64,000 bases of DNA, taken from positions 10,186,501-10,250,500 of the forward strand of contig NC_135197.1 in assembly GCF_050948175.1 (NCBI RefSeq). The letters are read 5' to 3'. Source of the stretch: Xylocopa sonorina (lineage: Eukaryota; Arthropoda; Insecta; Hymenoptera; Apidae). The position numbers and the translations under genes were made by a program. Shown in pieces: positions 12,301-26,966 of this stretch (positions are counted from its first letter, which is position 1; every line of letters starts with the position of its first letter). The notes under the pieces are model-generated. The model ran no database searches. It saw nothing but the letters and a program-made list of their open reading frames with translations, and had not been told where the DNA came from.

Positions 12301-15300
12301 AGGACGGCGCCGGCAGAACGGAGCCGTTCGTCGAGTGTGCCGGCAATTTGATCACCTCCACACGATCCACCGACTCTCTGTAATCGTTCGACTCGGCCTG
12401 AAAGGAATCCAAACGAAACCATGACGATCTTGCGATACTTTCGCCGCGTCTAAGCGTCGCGACGATCGCGCGTTTAATCGTTCAGTCGCGGTTCCAAGCT
12501 TTCCCATACTCACCCCTGTGCGATTGTACTTTCTCGGCTCCATCATCAGCGACGTCGACGTCGTGTTTGTCTGATGAGCGGTTAGAGCAGGTACCGGCGG
12601 TGGGTGCACGCTCACGCTTGGCGTGTCCAAGGATATGGTCTTCTTCCTGCCGCGGTTCGTTGTGCCAGGAATCTTTGGACCGACTATGCTCGACGTGTAC
12701 TTGATGATCTCCGTGTCAGGAGGCAGTCGTACACCCCCTAATATACTGCTAGGATCGCTGAATAAATAATTGTTCGGGTTACTCGACCGTACTCGTCGTC
12801 GTTTCAATCGAGAATAGGTTTTTTCGGTTTATCTACTATGCACGTTCGAGATAAAATCGGCAACGACGAATATAATCGACGGTCACGAAGGATTGAAATA
12901 CTCGCTGCGCGTGGACGTTTTTTTTTTCCCCCGTGAGAAGTTTAGGTATTAAATGCCAACGGGTGACCAGTTAAAGGACAAATTGTTTAAAACGGCGCAA
13001 CGTTAAGGACCATCGAGCAATCGTAACAACGAAATTACACGGTTACAAGCACCGTATGAAAGTTAAATGAACGAGAGAGATAGAGAGAGCGACAACGCAG
13101 AGTTCACCGGGGAAAGAGAGGAAAAACTAGCGCGTAAATTGTGAATAACAAAAATCGATCGTACGAGCATCTCTTTCGATTCGTTACGTTCTTTTCCCCC
13201 CATTTTTCGTTATTATATTGTTCGTTGTTGTATTCTTTTTCCTTTTCCCAACCCACCCTCTCTCTTTCTCTACATTGTCTTGTGTAGCTTTTTATTTAGT
13301 TTCGTTCGGTCTTAACGATCTCTCACCTGCCCTCTTTCGCAGTGCTGCAGGTGGTATCGGCAAGCGTGGAAAAATAATTAATAGGAGACGGTAAGTGCGA
13401 TGGCGGACACCGGGCGTCAGTTGAAAAATAATGAAAACGGGAAAGAGAGAAAGCATCGATTTAACGAGCGTGCAGAAACGCGGTAGCATCGTACCTGACG
13501 ACGTTCGTTTGCGAATTCGGCGTGCTGCTGGCCGACGTGCTGTGATGAGAGGACGTGACCGGTGCTTGGGTCGAGACCGGCAAACTGCTGCTCGTCATGC
13601 TCGGCGTCGTCGAGCTACTGCTGCTCGCTGGCGTCTTGTGACTCTTGCTTGACTTAGCTTTTGTTCCATGGGAAAGACACGATATTTAACGATAACACTT
13701 TTGTCCAAATTTTTCGCTCGAAAATTTAGAGACGAATCGCGAATCAATCGACAAGATCGACGCGGAGTAGAGAGATGAGCGAAGCGAACTTTGAGAAATT
13801 CGAGGGGATACTTACACTTACTAGACTTGTGAGACGAAAGGGACGGGGGATTAAGTAGAGAGGCAGGATAGGGTGGCAGGAGGCTCTCGGCGCCAGGAGG
13901 GAATCCTGGCAGTCCTGCCGCTCCTTGTAACCTCGCGAGGTAGTCCTGTGCCGCTAGGTGCGAGGCCATTGTCCACCATGCTGCGCTAGCTGGATTAATA
14001 CCTGAACAACGTTGAAAGAAAAACAGAACACCTGTCAACTTATTTCTGAACGGACGTGTACGGACGGCAAAACGAATCCGTGAAAAGCTTCGCTCCGCGC
14101 TGGTACGAGTTTTACGCGGGGAATGAATTCTGGAATGTGCTCCCGGTCGGTGAATTCTCACGCTGACTCTAATTTAAATGTTTGCCACGGGGCAATATTT
14201 GAATCAATAAACATCTATATTTCGTGTACTGAAACCTTGAAATAATATGTAACGCAATTATTCAACATTGAATTTCATATTTTCAAATTAATGTATGACT
14301 TCGGTCATATAATACGTCGCAACGGTTTGCATTAACGATACGTCCCGTGTATCCGAATGCACGGGAACCATAGAGCAACGTGTAACGTAACTGCGGCCAA
14401 CGTTCAATTCCGTATTTTTAATTAATACAACTCCAACCGCGTTGCGTGTCATCGCCTTCCGCGTGTCATAATGAATACCAGAAAAAAATCAGGGATAAAT
14501 ATAACCGTTTTGAAAACGCGGCTACACTTTCACCTGTGGGGGAACGCGAAATAAATACGAGCAGCATTCCAGATAGGTGAGATCGACAGGTTCGAAGAGG
14601 CGAAAGAGAGCGAAATGAGTGTTACCTAAACTCGCAGCTTGGCTGGCAGCTACGCTGAGAGTACCAAGGCTGCTGTGGGAGTACGGGGGTGGCGGTGGCG
14701 CGGATGCAGGCGTGTGGCCCCCGAAACCGGGCGCGGACCCTCCGCGGCCCAGGATGGCGTAAGCGGATGGCAAATGATGGGCCCCCAGACCGTATCCGCC
14801 CGGCATACCGCCGAAAAGCGACGAAGCTGCACTGTCGCCTCGAGGCCAATACGCTGCAATCAAAATTAAATTGGCCATCTTCAATTACGCACAATCGATG
14901 CACCGCTGCGAATGGTAGTAGAGAGTAAAGTCGTTTCGAGGCGCGCACGAAAAATCACCCATCGACGATGGAACGTCTCGCTGTTACCGATAACGTGTAA
15001 TCGTAGCGGAGTATCAATCTTCCGTTGCTCGCAAGGAAACGCCATAGCATTCAATTATCGAGTACGATTTACCCCGTACCGGTCGGCGATTAACATTTTA
15101 GTATTCGTAAGAGATCGCCGGTTGATTATAGTCGTTCCGTGTGTTTGTCGAGTGATCGGTGCTCGCTAAATGAATAAATACACAGAGATATTACCGTCGT
15201 AACGATGCACGGATCTGATCCAGCGATTTACGACTAAGTCGGCGAGCATATACAACGGAGTTGCAACTCTTCCAGAGAGCAAGGATTAAACCGCGGTTAG

Positions 15301-18300
15301 AACTTTGGATGGTTACGGTATCGGTTGATCAATCGCCGCGTTAATAACGATCGAAGCTACCCGCTCGATACGTTTTCGAGCGAACTTCCTTTCGTATCGC
15401 CTCCGCTGAAATCTCGTAATACGATTAATTCGCTAATTTTATCGGAATAGAAAACTTTTCCATTTAGATTATCAAGTTACGTCTTGCAAATTATCTTCGA
15501 CAATTCTCCTTCTCTCGTAATCGAACTAACGATCGAATTAACGTCAAATTCAGTGCGGTGTCCTCCCGTGGTTTATTCGTGGAATTGAAGAACCGGGCGT
15601 GGAGGCCGTCAAATTTTCGTTACCAATATCCGGGGCAAACAGTTGTCGCGCGCGACCCTCCGCGATTCGTATTCGCTTGACAATGCTCGCGAATACCCGA
15701 ACGCCACCCATGGCGATTCGAGTTAATTAACTAATTATCCGCGAGCGTCATACGCAATTGATTTACCTGCCGGAATTAAATATAGCCGGTGTAATAACGA
15801 TAATTTGGCGCGCGGCCGTACGCTGGTAGCCGTGGCGCGCGAAAAATATTTGCAAATTCGAAAAACGAAGAGATAATTAGCCGGCTGGCCAGATATTTCG
15901 ACCTCGTTACGCAGTGCCCCGTTAATGGACGCCGAAAACACCGACAGCCGACAGTGGAATACAGGATTCCGGGGGAATATTTCGAACGCGCGAAGAAACG
16001 CGACCAACAAAAATGACGGCTAATGAAAAATGTTGTTATACCATTTCGGAGGAAGGAACGAACGTGGAGGCAACTGTATCGTTTCGAAGCAGACACGCGT
16101 CCCGAATTTAATCGTTCTGGCTTACCATTGTAGCATTAGGTATGTTCTATTGTATCAATCGTGACACTCCACAATGGTTGTGCGAGACCGTGCGTTAAAC
16201 AAAAGGTGAAGCAAATAAAGGACGAAATTACACGATCCAACGTCGCGTTCGACAAACTTAATTTATTTCTAATTGACAGCGTTGATTCGATTTTTACCGC
16301 TGTTCTCCGATCGAACCGAGCCAATTTATTTATAGCAAAATTGCTCTTATCCTCTCTATCCCTATTACTCGAACAAAAAAACTGTTATCGGTTGTAATAT
16401 TAGCGCTCGTAATTAAACGGAAACGCGATTATACAGCGTTAATGGCGGCACCTCGCAAGATATCGAAAACACGGGTGGTCGGCCAGAATTAATCGTCGAA
16501 CCATGCGAAAAGGAAAAAAAGAGGAAAGAATACAGGGATTACCACGATGCGAATAGAACCGAACAAACCGATCTGCATAGCTGCGGTGTTTCTTCCACGA
16601 TAACAATTAACGTTGAACGTTAACGTCTGGCCAATTAAATCGTCTTGGTCGCTCGACTAATTGGAATTATCAAAAGAGAGCGGAGAGTTACGCCTATCGG
16701 GCCGCTCGTAATAGTTAAAGTGTTGGGTTGCGTCGAGGATAATGTCCGCCGCGCGCGGAGGAACAGGAAGCGCGGGAATAACTTGCGGAGCACACCCTGA
16801 CGGAACTCGTTATGATAATGTCGTTTAGGCGTGGGGCGGTGGTAAAAATCCAACTGGTGCACACCGGTGCCTTTCTAATTGTCATGAGGTGTTAACGATT
16901 TTCGTTAGACCCTTTCCCGCGGCGCACCCGATTATTAAACCATCGCGGATATCCTTCAGTCTTCCTCAAATTACCACCGATGACCTCCATTACGCGCTCC
17001 CGCTCCGAGTAATGATAGTGGCCGCGGACTGCTCGCGATTACGCTCCCGTGTATACACAGGAAGGGGGCTCTCATTTTTTGTTTCCAGCCACAGCCACGA
17101 ATAAATCTGGTTAACTGTAAATATCGGTTGAAATTAAACGCGAATGGCTCGACTGCGAATTTTGCGCAACCGGGAACCATCGCGAAACGAGGAACTCGAA
17201 TATAAAGCTTTAATGAATCACCTGGAAACTCTATTACGTAACCGTTGTAACTTTCGCCAGCGCGGAGAGCAAAAAATATAATGAATTTTTGCGTGAAAAA
17301 AAAACAAAAAAAAAAAAAATAAAAAATTGATGCACCATCGATCCGTAGATCGGTGCCCTCCGCTCGATCGGACGACGAGTCGCGTACGCTCCCGTCTCGC
17401 TGCGTGCCGTACGGGGCTGGTGTGTTTGTACAATTTATTGTTACAAACGTGGCCAGCAAATGTACCGTTGATTTTCTACGAGTACCGCGGCCTTGAGCAA
17501 GGCCGTGGCATTGAAATCCAGCCGGCGCTTTAATTTATACCGGTCGTTGAACTTCTGTCTGGCTTATATGACTACTTCACCGACCGAGCAGCTGTATAAT
17601 GCTCTAGCAGTATACATATTCCATGTGTATCTGTGTATTCGTGTACTGTGCATTATGTATATATGCGCCACGTACGCACGTGTTACGATGCAACTACAAG
17701 GCGGGCGATTGAAATTTTACCAGGACGAATTTCGCTTCTCCACCTCCGCGCAACTTTCCTCGGACCACTCTTCTTTCCTTCTCCAATCACGTCGTCGCCA
17801 TTATGCTTCGCGCGTTCGAGTTTCATTTTCTACCTCGCATTAGGCAACAATCACTTGACAATTAAGGGGACTGCGTAAACTTCGGTAGCCAGGAACCTTG
17901 TCCGCGACACGACACGCGCTGGTACGTTCGATCGTTCATTTTCAAATTACACCCCCTCGAGCAAATCACCCCTCCTGTCTCCGCAGCCACGAAACGCCCC
18001 ATTTTCCCGATCGATTCTTACCGCGGGCGAAAATTTCTTCCCTTAACGAGCCAGCGACGACGGCCGAGCTGTTTCGCGCTTTCCTCTTTAACGTAGGTGC
18101 TTTAATGGCAATCCATTATTCGTGTAACCGAGCGAGAAACGCGCGAGACAGAGACGGACCATGCCGAGCATTAAGCCGGTCCGCCATTTTCGGGGCCGCA
18201 CCGCAGTAACGTCGCGCCAGCATTCGCAGCGATCCTCGTATCGAAATACCGTATTCACCACTCGAATCGAGTCGTAATTCGTACAAAATTGTTAATCAAA

Positions 18301-21300
18301 GCAATCAAAGGTGTTAACACTTGAATCAAGTGTTTCGAAGCGAAAGTTTCATCGCACGTCCGGATAATTGACTCGCGTGACACAGAGGCATGAAACGAAA
18401 TGGGCAATCTTATTTATCCTAGACAATTTCACCGAAAGTTCTTCGATCTGATATCGGCCGGGGCGCTAAATCGTCGTTCGAGCCGCGTTCAACGTAAATC
18501 GAATTAACGAAACCAGAAAAGTACGCGATGCGGGGTTGGAGGCAGCGCGAGGGTGGGTGGAACTTATGTAAACGCGAGAAACGGAGAGGAATATGTTTGC
18601 AATATTCTCTATAACTCGGGCGAAGGTCGCAGAAAATCGGGTACCTCCACCTGTTCCAGAAAATTCAACTAGCACGATCGTCCATCGAACGAAGACAAAG
18701 CACCGGGGCGGACGTATCTCGAGTGCGCGATGCGTCACGTTTATCGATTTATGATTAAGCTTTTGACTAAGCCGGCCCCCACCAGTTGGCCGGCTTATCC
18801 ACGACGGGGGAGGAACATCCAGTAACAGCTTGAGGACGCCTAGAATCGCTTCGAATAATCGCTCGATGGCCATTTCCACCTCGGCAAAAACACTCGCTGG
18901 TTTCTTACTTTAATATCGCAATTGTGAAATACGATTTTCCTCGATCGCAAACGCGTCGAGTTCCAAAAGACTCGAACCACCGTTGGTAACAAGAGAGGAG
19001 CAATCGAAAAAAGGGAGACGACTGGTTCGGGTCATCGACGAGTCCGCTCGGAACATCATCGTCCGCGTCGTCTGACTGGATGCGACAGTCGCGGGCGCGT
19101 CACTAATTTCCTGTTTTTCCGCGCGCGTTAATAAAGGGCTATCCCCCAGGGAGGGGTGGCCCTCGCATTGTTTTTCGGCTAATCGATGGCTACGCCGAAA
19201 GCTGCCCGCCGTTAAATCGCCGTCGAATTCGCGCAATAAACGTCCGGATAGAACGGCCGGTTATTGCGCGCGGGAATCGCGCTTGCGCCGAATATTTATC
19301 CCAAGACAGATTCGTTTTCAGACCGATTTTGCGCTAGGATCAAACCATCTGCTGCTATTGCGATTTATTTCCGTCCTTCTGCCTGGCTGGAATCCATACT
19401 GATCGTCGAACACGATTTCGCGAGTTTTAAAGAGCTGTAGATCGGTTGGAGTGTAGAACTGGTGATGGTATGGTTCTGAGTTCCTATCGAACACTTTCTC
19501 GATGGACTTTTCCAAAGTGTCAGGCAGTAAAGTTGATTAATTTAAAAGATCGCTCCGCTTCGGAGGGACAGATGCATTACACAACTGGGAAGTCAGTGGC
19601 GCAAGGGTTACGTCGAAGTACTCTGCAGTAGCAATCTACCAGAGAGCACGAGTAACAGAACTTGTGATTAGAAATTTCGCGGAATGGCACGTTTCGACTA
19701 CCAATGAGCTCCGTTGAGTTCCTTGAGTAGATACCAAGTATCCGTCCGTAAGGTCAGCGAGATACAGTTCCCACCATGATCACTTACATGGAAAATGACG
19801 ATTCTACATTCGTAGTCGCTACTTTTCATCGCGATCGTTGACGTATCGATGAATCTGTGATGTCGAGTATCTAATATGATCGCGATAGAATTAGAGGATT
19901 CGAATTTGGCGATCGCAGAGAACGCGGAGCGCAAAATTGGTCGCAGCGAAGGGGTTGAACCGCGTCTCTCCGCTGCGGCGGTCGCGCGCAGCGTCGGATG
20001 AATCGCGGCGGGTTCGTTCGATGCGGAAATCAGCGAACGAACAGCCCGATAAGAGAAACTAAACAAGCTAGGAGAGACGGGAGGATGATCGTAGGTGGAG
20101 GAGTGTTACGGAGAGTCGGTTCCTAGAATGTGTTCGGGTCCGTGAGCCGGGAAAATGGCCGTGTTATTAAATCGATCGGCGCACTCCTGGCCAGTGGGGG
20201 TTGGAGCTAGGCCAGGGGGCTCCGAGAGGGAGAGAAACGTATATAGCCCGTGCCACGGGGATGATGAGAACGCGATGGAAAGGGGCTGGGAATTACGAAT
20301 GGGCTCTTGGTTCGACGCCGCAGCCGGAAATCGGCGTCTCCTGTTTACGCGTTTTAATAATACAACGCTCGATATCTGCGTGATTGTTTCAATTAACACA
20401 GAGGCCAGAGGTGATGCGATTACGTAATTTCTATAATACGGGCTAGTTAATTGTCGCCACTTTCGGCCGGGGAACTTGCGAATCGATAACGAGTAGATTG
20501 CGAGTACTCGTACGTTCGCGAGAAATGTAAACGTGTGTTAAGCGCAGAATGTATCGAACGCGCGGTGATATCGTGTAACGCGACGATCATGTACGAGATA
20601 TTCTTTTTCAAAGAATGAAAAAGTGAACGATAAGCGAGTATCGTTAATCAATGGACGGGAGGGGGTTATTAAATTGGTTCGACTTTAATCTAGCCAGCCC
20701 GTGACGTCCGATGAAAATCGATTTCTGACCACCGTGGACCGAGATGCCGATTCTTTCCTCGTGGTTGGCGGTTTTTTTCTTCTAAAAACCCCGCCGCGAG
20801 CGCCGACTGGAAAATTCGGGCAATATCGCGAAAGCCGGCGACAGAGCACCAAATATTGGTACAGCCCACTAATGGAAGATATTCGTGATAGATTACCCGA
20901 CTAACACTATCAGCTATATAATCGATGAAACTGCGCGAATCCACCAGCAGCTGATTAGCTTCGAGCATTCTGTTTCAGACACTGGAACGCTCACGCGTCC
21001 GTGAAATCAATGGTGTCCTCCATTTAATCAATGCACGTACGCTGGAATCTATTCTTCCGAGTCGAAAATTGAACGAGCCTGGAACCAATCTTCGAACCTA
21101 GTCAACGCGCACCTACGTCGTCGAACAAAACAAGTTCGCTAAGCGAAATTCGACAATTTGCAATCTGTACGTAATTTTAAGCGACGCGATCCGTTCGATC
21201 AGTCACGGGGGGAAGATATCTAACGAACATTTACTTGGACGAGCTGCTATTTCGAGAGTCGTGGCGAGTTTCGCGAGGCGCACACGATGCAGAAAAAAGA

Positions 21301-24300
21301 AAAAAAAAGAAAGAAAGAGAAGCGCACGAAGGAAAGGAACGAAGCTATTGCGGAAAACAGGGTAACGTAACTTCTCGCTGCTATTTTAAGGGTACGGAGT
21401 ATACAGGCGGGATTTCTTTTTTTTTTTTCTCCCTCTCCCTCTGCTCTTTTCTTCTCTCCGCTCCTCCTCGTCCCTTTCTTCACGTCGGTGAAGTCTCGAC
21501 GAGAGGTACGTGCCGAGAAGAAAATAGCTCGGACCAACGGCGTGGCACGGAACGAGGCGAATCTTACGGCCTGGAAAGGCGACGGAATGAAAGATCCGAG
21601 ATTTAACGTCGGACGCTATATTCATTCGGCCTGTTCGGAGGCGAGACGGACGAATAAAACTCGCGTAATCACGGGGGAGGGTCCCGTTGTAGACTGGCGA
21701 AGCACCACGTATCGCGGTTCAGCTTTTTTCAATGCCGTCGTGTGTCTCCCTTGCCTAAAAGCCCTGCCCCTTTTCCTCTGCTACGGCTTCGAGAATCGTC
21801 AACGCGTTATTGTTCGGCTCTATGGGGACGTGCAACGGCGTCCGTGATGGAAAATCGTGTTTCTAACCGTCCCCATTGTCCAGCCAAACTTTCCACCGTT
21901 CCATCCCCTCGTGCCTCGTCTTACTCTGTTACTTACGAAACGATATCCCTTGTTCCGTATTGTTTATGCAAACGACACATTTCTACAACGTTCGAGGCGT
22001 CCTCTGTGAAGCCCGAGGAGGACGCAGATTCGTCGAGGAATTCGGGGATTAGATTAGAAACCGCAGCTGACTCTGACCAGCTTTAATTTTAGCGCAACAC
22101 GTGAACCTTATTAAACGCGAACGACACCACGGTGGACCCGAAAATGTTACAACTGTTCAAACAGTCCCTCCAGATTCCGCAGTCTCGCTGGCTGCGACCA
22201 CCGAACATGCCCAATTGGATATCCAAGAACCCTCCCGGCGACCGACCGAATTCCAACCCCCCCGGATATTCTTCCCTGCATGTAATCGCAACGTTCTAGC
22301 CGAGGCCGGAGCATTGCACGCGTCGCAATTACGCGCAAGAACGCAGCGTTATTATTTAACCGAGGACAGACCAGCAGTTCGAGCGAAAGACGCGGATATC
22401 CAATCTATATCGACGACATCCAACGCCCCTCGCGTCCCCCGCTCCCCAGCCTCCCTCCATCCGTCCCTCTATCTCTCTTTCCGTCGGTTTTACACCTTAA
22501 CGTTGGCGTTTCCGCTTATAACCGTCCAATCGCGATTCAGCCTCGGCCCGGTGAGAGAACGTACGTGTGTATCCTGTCCCTCGAGGAAGAGGATCGATCG
22601 AGGGATCGGAATGCCGAGAGGGGTGGCGAGCGCGCGAGCGCGAGCGTCGCCGCGATGGCTGGCTCGTCTCCAAATCGCTTTAATTTCGTTTACGCGATGG
22701 CCAAACCGTGGAGCAAGACGGATACGGAAAGACGAGATAAAGAGGGACCTCTCGTCGAGCTCCTCCGCGGCCAGCCTGGAGTCTAGACTCCGTTGCCTGG
22801 CTAACCAACCCTTACTTCGCGAGTATATCGGTTCCACGCACGATTCCATCGTTTCGATCATTCTACTTTTTAATTGCGTGTCTCGCACTGCGTCAACGCG
22901 TATCCATTTCAACGATGATCGCGTTTAGAATTAACCCGTCGAGTTCGAACGTATACGGTACGGGGGTGGCGGTCGATGACTAAAACTGGCTGGCTCCGCG
23001 CTAATTAATTTCTCGTTAACGAAGTCAACGGGGAAGCTCCCTTCTTTAAACATAATCGAGCCAAGACGTTCGCTAAGTTCGTTAGAAATACCATATAGGA
23101 TAAGGCTGACGGAGCGATAAAGGGTTGGTCGTTGGTGATCGTGGATTCGTTCGAAAGGGGCGCAAAGGGGTGCGGGATAGGTGTCGAGCGAGGGTGAAGT
23201 TCTAAATTACGTTGAACGCCGGTAATGGGGAATCGTTTGGGCAAACATAACGTCCCGCAAAGTTTCACCAACGTTTGTTAATAATCGCGTGGACCGAATA
23301 AATAGCATGATGGATCACACGAGCGCGTATCGAAAGTTTCTACCACTTTTCCGCGGTACCTTTCGCTTTTATTTACGGAAGATTTATGACTATGTATTCG
23401 AAAGTTTAGAGTAGCTTGCACATTACATTTATATTTCGATAACTACTTGCATTTCGTACGCGCGCTATACACGCGAAAGCCTCCGCGTTCGATTTACATT
23501 TTCGAATTGCCATTTAACATCGAGAGTAATTTCGGAGCGAACCTTGCGGATGCAAATCATAATAATTATCACGATACGGTCCGCATTAAATATACAGAAT
23601 GTATCAAACGCGAGTGCGGGCATCACAAAATTCCATAATTAACGAGCTACCAGAGAGAAAACGATCCATAAATCGAGGAAATTGATCGGATCGTATTTAA
23701 AAATCCAAAGGCCAGCGGCTCGCGCGAAAGCAAGTACGCGCGCGCGCTTAAACCATACGCTACGAGCTGCGTGTACGAAACAGCGGAGCCGTTCACCGCG
23801 TGCCGCGTAATCTGCCCCCGAAGGAACTTCCGGCGGATTACGCTTGGCCCATAATTCACCGGTTCGCCCGTATAAAAGGGTCGAGAATCCCGTGCCCGCG
23901 CAGATATTCGGATTGATATTTTTTTGCTCGTCGATGCCCGCGGATCGATTCGAGGCGGAGGAGGAAGGCGGCGGTGGTCCCAGGCTGCCTCCGCCGCTCC
24001 CCTTCCTCGCCCGTTATTGCGCCAAGTGTCTTTTCTTATCGAGCATCTTCTCGGCGATGCCCAGGCTCGCTCAGTATCGGATTCGCGGCACGACGGACGC
24101 ATTTATCAAGCTGTACACGTTGCGCGCCCCGGGAGAAAGGCAGGCCCCGCGCGCGAGCCGGGGAAAAGCAGGAAGGGAAAGCGGGAGGCCGCGGGGAAGG
24201 GCTGAAAAATTCTTGGTACGGGCAAGGGGGATGGCGGCGGCAGGGGCGGTGAAAGTGGCGCGGAAACGGGGGAGGGAATCGATGCGGCGTGGGTTGATGG

Positions 24301-26924
24301 AGGTAACGAGGCCAGTCGAAAGCAAGAGGATTCGGGAGGATGAAAATGAGGCGAGAGTGAAAGTCGGAAGGGTTGAGATTTGGAAAACGAGGGGGGGGGG
24401 GGGCACGGTAGGGCGGCGGAATTATGGCGGTGAAACTGTGGCGCGGAGAGCGTAACGGGGCCGCGCAGACGTGTGTAAGCTGCAGGGGTGGGCGGAGGGT
24501 GGAACGAAACGGGGGAGAGATTGCAAGATTCAACCCCGCGACTGAAAACTATGAACGGACGTGTACGGAATGGAGATATAATGAAAGAAGTTAGAGGGGA
24601 CAATGGTGGCGCGGGTGAAGGGAGACGGAAGGGGTGGTGAAAGAGCGTACGAGATGGACAAAGGGGGAAGGCTCGGGAAAATGTGGAGAACCGTGGAAAC
24701 AGTGTAAAAAGAAAATTAACGGAGAACGAGTGGGTCGACGTTGCTCGAGCGGTTACGAGCAGAACCGTGGAGAAGGGAATGCAGCGGTCGTTCGAACGAA
24801 TGTGACGGCCACGCGTGGGACGGCGATCCACTCGCACAGTGGCGTTCCCACACGTACTAGACGCGCGCTAGCCAAATGTCACGCTCTCGGAGAGACCGTG
24901 CACGCGCGCCCACGCGCTTTTCACCGACCGCTTTCGACGAAATGTCGTCCCCCCGTGGAATCTTAGGGCCAGCTACGGACTCCAAATGGAATTCTCGCGA
25001 TTCCGCTTTGATCGTAAAACACGCTTGGCAAAAAGACAAATGCCCCCCCCCCCCCCCCCCCCCCCCACCCCGGTCGGAGGAACCGTTCTCGCCAAGGAGA
25101 GGACACCGTGAACCTCAAAATTGCTTCGATCCGCGAAATATGGAGCCATCGAAGATCCCACGATCTCGAGATACGGAAAAGTTCCGAATCTCGAAGTTTG
25201 GAAGCCTTCGATTTCGAAAACGAGTATAGAAATTCACGCCCATCCGTCCGCGTTCGCTCGTTTCCCATCGTCGAACCGTCCGTAGCTGGTCGAGGTCGTC
25301 CGTTCCCTCGAAAAATCGCGCGAGCCTCGATTATCTAACCGGAACGCGTAACGACCGCGTCGTCATCCCGTCGCAGCCTCGTAAGAAAAACGAGAGCGGG
25401 GAGGGTTGGGCGGACGGGGAAGGAAAGTAGACACACTTTGAAACGAAAACCGTGGCGCAGCCAGCGCGAGTTTGCATCGATCGCGGGAGATAAAAGCGGC
25501 GTGTATCAGAGAGCGCAGTGGAATTAGAAACCGACGCCGAGGGAGGGTACGCGCGAGGGTGGTACAGCGTCGCGTAAAAAGAACTCATTCCTTTCCCCCT
25601 CTGCGAGCGTCGAATCCGTTCGCTCGCTCGCGTTCCTCTCGCCTAACAGGATTTCATCCGCGCGAGCTTCTTGGGAAACGCGACGACGCGTATCCGCAGC
25701 TGCCACGCGTGTAGACGCGCTGCGTAATGACGATGACGCGAATCACGCGGTGGCGGAGGGTGGTAGGAACCGGTGGCTTCAAACGAAAGCTACGACCGCG
25801 CGCGCCTCGTCCCACGCGCGTGTTCCGCGCGAAATAGAACCGCGACGGGAACTCCGCGGGAGGGTCAGCCGGCTGCTGCTAGTTAGAAACGAGACAAGTT
25901 GCAGGAATGCGTGCTGCATTTCCTTTTCCTTTCTCGTTCGGAGGAATTCGCTACTGTTCCAGGCGCGGTGTAATTTTCGTTTGCCGGGAGAACAGCGACG
26001 ATTCACCAGGTGCTGTTGGGTGTTTCTCGTCCGCCCTCGACCCATTTTCGTTCTCCCTTTCCTCCGCAAATATTAACAACCTGTTTTGCACTCGGATACG
26101 GTAGCGCAGCGTAAGAAGTTGCGAGGAGATAGACTGCGAACCCTTAAAATAAACCCGCATTTATTCCTCTTCGAGTCGCGCAAACCGGTGGCGACTCGGT
26201 GCTTCGATTGCTCTACATATTTCGCTCGAGCGATTCGGGAATTCTGTCGTCGATCGTCGACAACAAAGCCATCGTAGCTACGAAAGCCATTAGAAAGATC
26301 GATGTGTTCGGACCCGAATAATCCGCCAATCGTGTTGGATCGTGGCTTCGGCGCTGTAAGCGGGGAATACGCACCGTAGGCGCGTTTCGTAGATCGTCCG
26401 CTTCGGTCCACGCGTTCTCCTCCCGAGAAGCCCGAGGAGAGACGCGGGAGGGACGCGAGAAAGGAGCGAAAGGAAGCCGTGGCTGGATGGAAACGGAGCT
26501 CGCTCGCCGTTTGGCCTCGAGGAACGGCGTGCACCCCGGAGGGTAGGTTCAAACGAAAACTCCGCCGCGTCCGACGAGTTTGTATCGAGCGTAGGAGGCA
26601 AAAGCGCGAGAGGCTGCGGAGGGTCGAACCTTAGCGAAGCGGGGAGCGCGGGACGGGGCGAGGATGCTAGAAAACCGTGGCCACGGACGGGGACAGCGTG
26701 GAAATAGAGGGAAAGAGAGAGAGAGAGAGAGAGGGTAAGAGGAGATTCTCTCGTCTCGTAGCAGAGCGCGCGATGCTGGTGGTGCTGCTTGCTGCGGAAC
26801 GAGCCTGGGACGAGGGAAACGAGGGACTGCCGAAGGGAGGGGAAACTGCCGCAGACCGAGGCCATGGTAGGCGAGGTGAGGTGGCAATCAATAAATATAT
26901 AGAGAACCGGCAGAGAGCGAGGGT

Positions 26925-26966
<42 letters not shown>

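Noticed and set aside
16126..16146. Possible 21-nt exon before a GTAAGC donor in the 15.6-kb intron
   Set aside because: In the phase required by exons 1 and 2 it contains a TAA stop.
22101..22928. 275-codon plus-strand open frame
   Set aside because: Arg/Ser/Pro-rich with no domain; overlapping frames on the other strand are equally open, as expected where stops are rare in CpG-rich DNA.
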